Positions 59,576-64,000 of a stretch of DNA of 64,000 nt are shown here, one piece after another. The translations under genes were made by a program, and so were the position numbers. Every line of letters begins with the position of its first letter. Position 1 is the stretch's first letter. Source of the stretch: Sphingomonas sp. Leaf357 (GTDB taxonomy: Bacteria > Pseudomonadota > Alphaproteobacteria > Sphingomonadales > Sphingomonadaceae); contig NZ_LMPM01000001.1 in assembly GCF_001423845.1 (NCBI RefSeq), positions 1,279,493-1,343,492 on the forward strand. The letters run 5' to 3'. The notes under the pieces were generated by a model that searched no databases, had not been told where the DNA came from, and saw only the letters and a program-made list of their open reading frames with translations.

Positions 59576-62035
59576 ATGACCACCGATCCACTCGAAAAAT
59601 ACAATGCCAAGCGCGATTTCGCGAAGACCGCCGAGCCGCGCGGCACGCTGGAGCCCGGTCACGGCAACCGCTTCATGGTGCAGAAGCACGATGCCACCCG
59701 GCTCCACTGGGATCTTCGGCTCGAGGTGGACGGCGTGATGAAAAGCTGGGCGGTGACGCGTGGCCCCAGCCTCGATCCCGCCGACAAGCGCCTCGCCGTG
59801 CAGACCGAGGATCATCCCTTAAGCTATTCCGATTTCGAAGGCACGATCCCGGCAGGCGAATATGGCGGCGGCACGGTGATGCTGTGGGACGACGGCACCT
59901 GGGCGCCGGTGCCGGGCAAATCGGCCGCGGATCTGGAGAAGGGTCATCTGCATTTCGTGCTGGATGGCGTGCGGATGAAGGGCGAGTGGCTGCTCATCCG
60001 GCTGAAACCGCGGGGCAAGGAGCGCAATACCAACTGGCTGCTGCGTAAGGTCGACGATGCGTTCGCCGCCGGCTCGGACGATCTGGTCGAGGGCGCGCTG
60101 ACCAGCGTCAGGACCGGGCGGACGATGCAGCAGATCGCGGCCGGCAAGGCGGCGAAGGATCTGGCGGCGTGGAAAAAGCTGCGCGCGCCGGTCGCCAAAC
60201 CCAAGGCGCGCAAGCCGACGGCACGACGCGACGGAACGATGCCGAACTTCGAGACGCCGCAACTGTGCACCTTGGTCGATAGCGTCCCGACCGGATCGGG
60301 CTGGATCCACGAGGTGAAATATGACGGCTACCGCGCGCTGATCGCGGTGGCCGGCGGCAAGGCCAAGGTGTTCACGCGCAGCGGCCTGGACTGGAGCGAC
60401 AAATTCCCCGGCATCGCCGAGGCCGCCGCCGGGCTGCCGGTGGCATCCGCGCTGATCGACGGCGAGATCGTCGCGTTCAAGGACGGTCGGCCGGATTTCT
60501 CGACGCTGAAGGATGCGATCTCGAACAACAAGGCGATGTCGCTGTTCGCCTTCGACCTGCTCGAACTGGATGGCGAGCGGCTCGAGAAACTGCCCAACGT
60601 GCAGCGCAAGGATCGGCTGCGCGCGATTCTGGACGGGGCGGACGAGCGGCTGCACTTCGCCGAACATATCGTCGGCGCGGGCGAGAAACTGTTCGAGGCG
60701 ATGTGCCGCGAGGGCTATGAGGGCGTGGTTTCAAAGCGCGCCGATGCGCCATATTCCGGCAAGCGCACGCAGAACTGGCTGAAGATCAAATGCCTGCATC
60801 GCCAGGAATTCCTGATCGTAGGCTGGTTGCCGAGCGACAAGACCCGCGGCTTCCGCTCGCTGCTGCTCGGCGTCAATGACGGCGGCACGCTCCGCTATGC
60901 CGGCAAGGTCGGCACCGGCTTCTCGCAGGACGTGATGGCCGATATCGGGGCGAAGCTGGAGCGGCTGGCGCGCAAGACGCCGACCGTCGATGCGCCCAAG
61001 GCGGCGGTGCGCGGCGCGCGGTGGGTGACGCCGAGCCTCGTCGCCGAAATCGCCTTTGCCGAGGTGACGCCGGACGGCGTGCTGCGCCATTCCAGTTTCC
61101 TCGGCCTGCGCGAGGACAAGGCGGCGGACGAGGTGGTCGCGGAACAGCCCAAGGCCGCGCCCGCGCCGGCCGCGTCCAGCATCACGATCACGCATCCGGA
61201 ACGCCGGCTGTTCGAGGATTCGACCGTGACCAAGGGCGATCTCGCCGCGTTCTACGAGGCGATGGCGCCGGTGATCCTGCCGTTCGCCGGCAACCGCCCG
61301 ATCAGCCTGGTGCGTTGCCCGCAGGGGCGCGGCAAGCATTGCTTCTTCCAGAAGCACGACGCCGGATCGTTCGGGAAGCATGTCCATCAGGTCGATATCC
61401 GGGAAAAGGACGGCTCGACCGAACCCTATCTCTATCTCGACGATGCCGACGGGCTGGTCGCGTGCGTGCAGATGGGGACGATCGAGTTCCATGGCTGGGG
61501 CGCCGGCATCGGCGATGTCGAGAAGCCCGACCGCCTGGTGTTCGATCTCGACCCGGACGAGGGGCTGGGCTTCGACGAGGTCAAGACGGCCGCGGCGGAC
61601 CTGAAGGCGCATCTGGCGGAAATCGGGCTGGTCAGTTTCGCTTTGCTCTCGGGCGGCAAGGGCGTGCACGTCGTCGTGCCGCTGACGCCCGAGGCGGAAT
61701 GGCCGGCGGTCAAGGATTTCGCAGATCGCTTCGCCCAGGCGCTGGCACAGGCGGAGCCGGAACGCTTCACCGCGACCATGTCCAAGGCCAAGCGCAAGGG
61801 CAAGATCTTCATCGACTGGCTGCGCAACCAGCGCGGCGCCACGGCCGTGATGCCTTATACCGTCCGCGCCCGTTCCGGCGCGCCGGTCGCGGTGCCGGTG
61901 ACGTGGGGCGAACTGGCCGACACCGATACGCCGGCCAGGTGGCATGTCGGGGATGAGCAGGCGCTATTGGAGCGGGCGTCGGACGCGTCGCTCGCCGGGT
62001 GGGGGGTGGCCCGGCAGGTGCTGCCGGACCTGTAA
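59576..62035 (+). CDS. ligD: Multifunctional DNA ligase LigD (end-joining ligase/polymerase/phosphoesterase)
   Basis: An 819-residue enzyme with three catalytic parts in the order phosphoesterase, ligase, polymerase, as in pseudomonad LigD. The 3'-phosphoesterase (about 1-175) has Q-K-H-D-A-T-R-L-H-W-D-L-R-L-E (His38, His44, Asp46). The ATP-dependent ligase (about 215-520) has the nucleotidyl motif E-V-K248-Y-D-G-Y-R. The polymerase domain (about 545-800) carries F-D-L-D-P-D-E-G near 656 and S-G-G-K-G-V-H near 690. It follows ku closely, giving a complete two-component NHEJ system. A dispersed palindromic repeat lies just after the stop. Confidence 0.94.
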   Translation: MTTDPLEKYNAKRDFAKTAEPRGTLEPGHGNRFMVQKHDATRLHWDLRLEVDGVMKSWAVTRGPSLDPADKRLAVQTEDHPLSYSDFEGTIPAGEYGGGTVMLWDDGTWAPVPGKSAADLEKGHLHFVLDGVRMKGEWLLIRLKPRGKERNTNWLLRKVDDAFAAGSDDLVEGALTSVRTGRTMQQIAAGKAAKDLAAWKKLRAPVAKPKARKPTARRDGTMPNFETPQLCTLVDSVPTGSGWIHEVKYDGYRALIAVAGGKAKVFTRSGLDWSDKFPGIAEAAAGLPVASALIDGEIVAFKDGRPDFSTLKDAISNNKAMSLFAFDLLELDGERLEKLPNVQRKDRLRAILDGADERLHFAEHIVGAGEKLFEAMCREGYEGVVSKRADAPYSGKRTQNWLKIKCLHRQEFLIVGWLPSDKTRGFRSLLLGVNDGGTLRYAGKVGTGFSQDVMADIGAKLERLARKTPTVDAPKAAVRGARWVTPSLVAEIAFAEVTPDGVLRHSSFLGLREDKAADEVVAEQPKAAPAPAASSITITHPERRLFEDSTVTKGDLAAFYEAMAPVILPFAGNRPISLVRCPQGRGKHCFFQKHDAGSFGKHVHQVDIREKDGSTEPYLYLDDADGLVACVQMGTIEFHGWGAGIGDVEKPDRLVFDLDPDEGLGFDEVKTAAADLKAHLAEIGLVSFALLSGGKGVHVVVPLTPEAEWPAVKDFADRFAQALAQAEPERFTATMSKAKRKGKIFIDWLRNQRGATAVMPYTVRARSGAPVAVPVTWGELADTDTPARWHVGDEQALLERASDASLAGWGVARQVLPDL

Positions 62036-62041
62036 TCGCTC

Positions 62042-62159
62042 ATGACTTGAGATTTGACCACCGTTCGTCCTGAGCTTGTCGAAGGACGCGTTCCGATCGC
62101 CGCCGGAGATTGTGGAACACGTGCTTCGACAAGCTCGGCACGAACGGGTTTAAAGTCAT
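62042..62159. repeat. Dispersed palindromic repeat, copy C, between ligD and the catalase-like gene
   Basis: CCGTTCGTCCTGAGCTTGTC and GACAAGCTCGGCACGAACGG are the main arms (62061-62147), with a further pair ATGACTT/AAGTCAT outside them. It fills the gap between convergent genes and could serve as a transcription barrier. Confidence 0.7.
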
Positions 62160-62180
62160 TGTGCCCTAAGTTGGCCCGGA

Positions 62181-63272
62181 TCAGCGTGCGTCGAGATCCT
62201 CCAGCTGCTTCACCTGATGCATCGGGCAGCCGTTGAAATCGGCGCGATAGCCGGCGGAATATTCGTACGCCTCCCGTCGGGCGCGGTTTACGCCGCCGAG
62301 CGGCTGATGCGCGGCCAGGCCGTGCCACGGGCTGAAGGACAGCACATCCTCGCGCGCCTGGCTCGCGCCGTTTTCCCAAGACAGTTGGGCCGCGACCGTC
62401 AGGGTCGCGACCGGAATGAACGGACTGAGCTTCTCGTCCCACTCCACCGTCGGATCCTCGACCGGCATCTTCTCCAGATCGGTGCAGAGCTGCACGCAGA
62501 ATTGCCATGTGCCGCCATTCTCGATGATCCGCTCGCGTACGTCCTCGCGCAACGCATCGGGGCGGCCGTGAACATTCACGATGTCGCCGGTCACCTCGGT
62601 CAGGCCGGCCGACACCGGCCGCAGCGAGAATTTCGCGATATGGTCGCCGTAGCGATAGGGGGTTTGCGAGAAATAGGTCTCGCCCAACGGATGCACCTCG
62701 GGCGCACCGCCGAGCTGCGTGACCAGAGCGGATTTTCCGCCCAGCGCCTCGATCGCGCTTTCCACCACGCGCAGCGTGGCCGACAGCACCTTCTTGGCGC
62801 CCTCCGCCTTGTCGGTGGTCGCGGCCAGCAGCTTCAGGTTCTTGAGGAAGCTCGCGGGGTCCGGCGCGCCGAAGACGGGCGCGTTGACCATGATGAAGTC
62901 CTGCTCGCCATCTTCCGCGCCCGGCAGCCGTTCACCCGGCACGCCGAACACCTTGAGCGCGACACCGCGGCCCGAACTGACCGAATCGTCCAGGATATCG
63001 CCGGGCGCGGTCGAGATGCGCAGCACCGCGTCATATTCGCCGGCTTCGGCGAACAGGCCCTGCGCCAGTTCCGGGGGCAGATCGTCCAGCACGGTGAAGG
63101 TGCCGGTGACGATGCCATGCCCCTTGGCGTGCACGCTGCGCACGGCATGACCGTAATCCTTCGACGTCGTGTCGAGGATCGTCTTGAACGCGGCCTTCAG
63201 GCCCTGAACGGTTTCGGCTTCGTCGGGCTTGGGCTGTTCGACGGACGGGGCATAGGCGACGGGGCTGTTCAT
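62181..63272 (-). CDS. Catalase-like haem protein (y4iL/SrpA group)
   Basis: A 363-residue protein of the small catalase-related group, shorter than true catalases (about 480+). It keeps R-S-V-H48-A-K-G-H-G-I-V-T-G-T-F-T-V, equivalent to the distal-His segment V-H-A-K-G in catalases, the V-A-L-K-V-F-G-V-P-G-E region near 110, and F-I-M-V-N-A-P-V-F. The C-terminal Y-E-Y-S-A-G-Y-R likely contains the proximal Tyr haem ligand. Such proteins show peroxidase or lipid-hydroperoxide activity more often than true catalase activity. The ATG at 63272 with AAGGA upstream is preferred to a TTG one codon earlier. Confidence 0.82.
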   Translation of the reverse strand: MNSPVAYAPSVEQPKPDEAETVQGLKAAFKTILDTTSKDYGHAVRSVHAKGHGIVTGTFTVLDDLPPELAQGLFAEAGEYDAVLRISTAPGDILDDSVSSGRGVALKVFGVPGERLPGAEDGEQDFIMVNAPVFGAPDPASFLKNLKLLAATTDKAEGAKKVLSATLRVVESAIEALGGKSALVTQLGGAPEVHPLGETYFSQTPYRYGDHIAKFSLRPVSAGLTEVTGDIVNVHGRPDALREDVRERIIENGGTWQFCVQLCTDLEKMPVEDPTVEWDEKLSPFIPVATLTVAAQLSWENGASQAREDVLSFSPWHGLAAHQPLGGVNRARREAYEYSAGYRADFNGCPMHQVKQLEDLDAR

Positions 63273-63330
63273 CAAAGATGGTCCTTCGTTGAGGATGTCT
63301 CATGATCAACGCCCCGATCCGGATTTTGGC

Positions 63331-64000
63331 TCAATCCGCCGGATTATTTTCCCCTGATCGTTGTGAGATAGCCCGTGATCGCCCGTCGGAGCCGACCGCA
63401 ACCATGACGAATTCGGCCGATGCCGCGTGGCGGCGCTCCGCCGTCAGCAGATCCTCCGACCACAATTGCACGTCCACCCGCAGCGAACTGCGCCCGGCCA
63501 TGCTGACGCGCGCGATCAGTTCGATCATCTCGCCCTCGCGGATCGGCGCGCGGAAATCGATCCGATCGGACGCCGCCATCACCATCACCGCTCTGGCATG
63601 GCGAGTCGCGGCGATGAACGCGGCCTTGCCCAGCATGCGCAGCGCATCGCCGCCGAACAGCGTGCCGTAATGGTTGGTCTGCGGTGGGAAGACCATGTCC
63701 ATCATGTGCAGCGCGTCGTCGGCCGCGGGCGGTTCGGGCAGGATTGGGGGCAGGGGGCCGCAATCGTTTTTCGCCGCGACCAGGGTGAAGGCCCCGCGCG
63801 TGCACAGGCGCCGCTCGCCGCTGAGCAATGCCTCCGCCACCAGTTCGACCTCGACATCGCAGGACCGCGCCCCGACGCGCACGATCCGCCCGGTCGCCTC
63901 GATCAGTTCGCCCTTCAGAGCGGGCGCGGTGAAATCGATGCGTTGCGAGGCGGCGGTGACGAACGGCGCGCGGCCATGGCGCGAGGCGGCAAGGAACGCC
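63331..64000 (-). CDS. Acyl-CoA thioesterase with two hotdog domains (5' end beyond window)
   Basis: The gene is cut by the window edge; about 223 residues remain. The distal half is one hotdog domain: M-M-D-M-V-F-P-P-Q-T-N-H-Y-G-T-L-F-G-G-D, then D-R-I-D-F-R-A-P-I-R-E-G-E. The part nearer the window edge is the end of another such domain: F-V-T-A-A-S-Q-R-I-D-F-T-A-P-A-L-K-G-E-L, reading in the same frame. Tandem hotdog enzymes of this layout hydrolyse medium- or long-chain acyl-CoA. An internal GTG at 63882 would cut the first domain in two and is not a likely start. The stop lies 58 bases from the catalase-like start. Confidence 0.82.
   Translation of the reverse strand, partial: AFLAASRHGRAPFVTAASQRIDFTAPALKGELIEATGRIVRVGARSCDVEVELVAEALLSGERRLCTRGAFTLVAAKNDCGPLPPILPEPPAADDALHMMDMVFPPQTNHYGTLFGGDALRMLGKAAFIAATRHARAVMVMAASDRIDFRAPIREGEMIELIARVSMAGRSSLRVDVQLWSEDLLTAERRHAASAEFVMVAVGSDGRSRAISQRSGENNPAD

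Noticed and set aside
58565..59815. Upstream extension of the FAD oxidoreductase frame by about 400 codons
   Set aside because: It lies antisense to ku and the start of ligD; the oxidoreductase family begins at the ATG at 58564.
1..64000. CRISPR arrays, tRNA or rRNA genes, IS elements or prophage
   Set aside because: No regularly spaced repeats, cloverleaf-like sequences ending in CCA, rRNA-like stretches or transposase/integrase genes were recognised; the palindromic repeats present are too few and irregular for CRISPR.

Overview
The window looks like chromosomal DNA of a sphingomonad (Sphingomonadaceae, most likely Sphingomonas or a close relative). This is inferred from the high GC content, five TonB-dependent receptors in 64 kb, a NodT-type efflux lipoprotein, a lignostilbene-dioxygenase-like carotenoid oxygenase, Sphingobium-like ferulate genes, and dispersed GTTCGTCCTGAGC-type palindromic repeats between genes. 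Genes are densely packed and many overlap by four bases. I see no rRNA, tRNA, CRISPR array, IS element or prophage, and no gene-free stretch longer than 300 bases.

Layout. 1-2.9 kb: end of an RND efflux operon (permease, outer-membrane lipoprotein). 3-7.2 kb: Tat-exported PhoD-type phosphatase and a TonB receptor. 7.2-11.4 kb: a probable iron/heme locus, with a DUF4198 protein divergent from a TonB receptor plus a DUF6607-like protein and a Fur-like palindrome between them. 11.5-15.9 kb: a TonB receptor and a translationally coupled fatty-acid desaturase / leaderless PhnD-like binding protein pair. 16-23.1 kb: ABC ATPase, a giant ABC-permease/M1-peptidase fusion and a TonB receptor. 23.2-27.9 kb: a small HTH+HhH protein, DUF808 membrane protein, phospholipase D family protein, metallophosphoesterase and a small unknown protein.

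28-55.3 kb is a large catabolic island. Its first part resembles ferulate/vanillate catabolism: an AAHS-type MFS importer and MarR regulator facing DUF3237, NDP-forming acyl-CoA synthetase (FerA type), feruloyl-CoA hydratase/lyase (FerB type), vanillin-type aldehyde dehydrogenase, a VanA-type Rieske oxygenase and a DUF1932 dehydrogenase. It continues with a tandem-HxlR regulator, nitronate-monooxygenase-like protein, thiolase, a DapB-like reductase, a lignostilbene-dioxygenase-like protein and a TonB receptor. Divergently, 45.1-55.3 kb carries four separate NTF2/SnoaL-like proteins interleaved with an MFS transporter, SCP-x-type thiolase, feruloyl-CoA-synthase-like ligase, SDR, DUF1295 protein and a second CoA ligase. 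A 13-bp motif (CTTGCTT-N3-AAG) occurs upstream of the dioxygenase operon, the TonB receptor and the first NTF2 gene, tying the two arms into one candidate regulon. The best candidate for a poorly described system is this island: uptake of an aromatic dimer or related compound, cofactor-free chemistry by NTF2-fold enzymes, stilbene cleavage, then funnelling to vanillin and vanillate.

55.4-64 kb: a degenerate metallo-beta-lactamase-fold protein, an RluE-like pseudouridine synthase, an FAD oxidoreductase, the Ku/LigD end-joining pair, a catalase-like heme protein and the end of a double-hotdog thioesterase. The genes at both window edges are incomplete.
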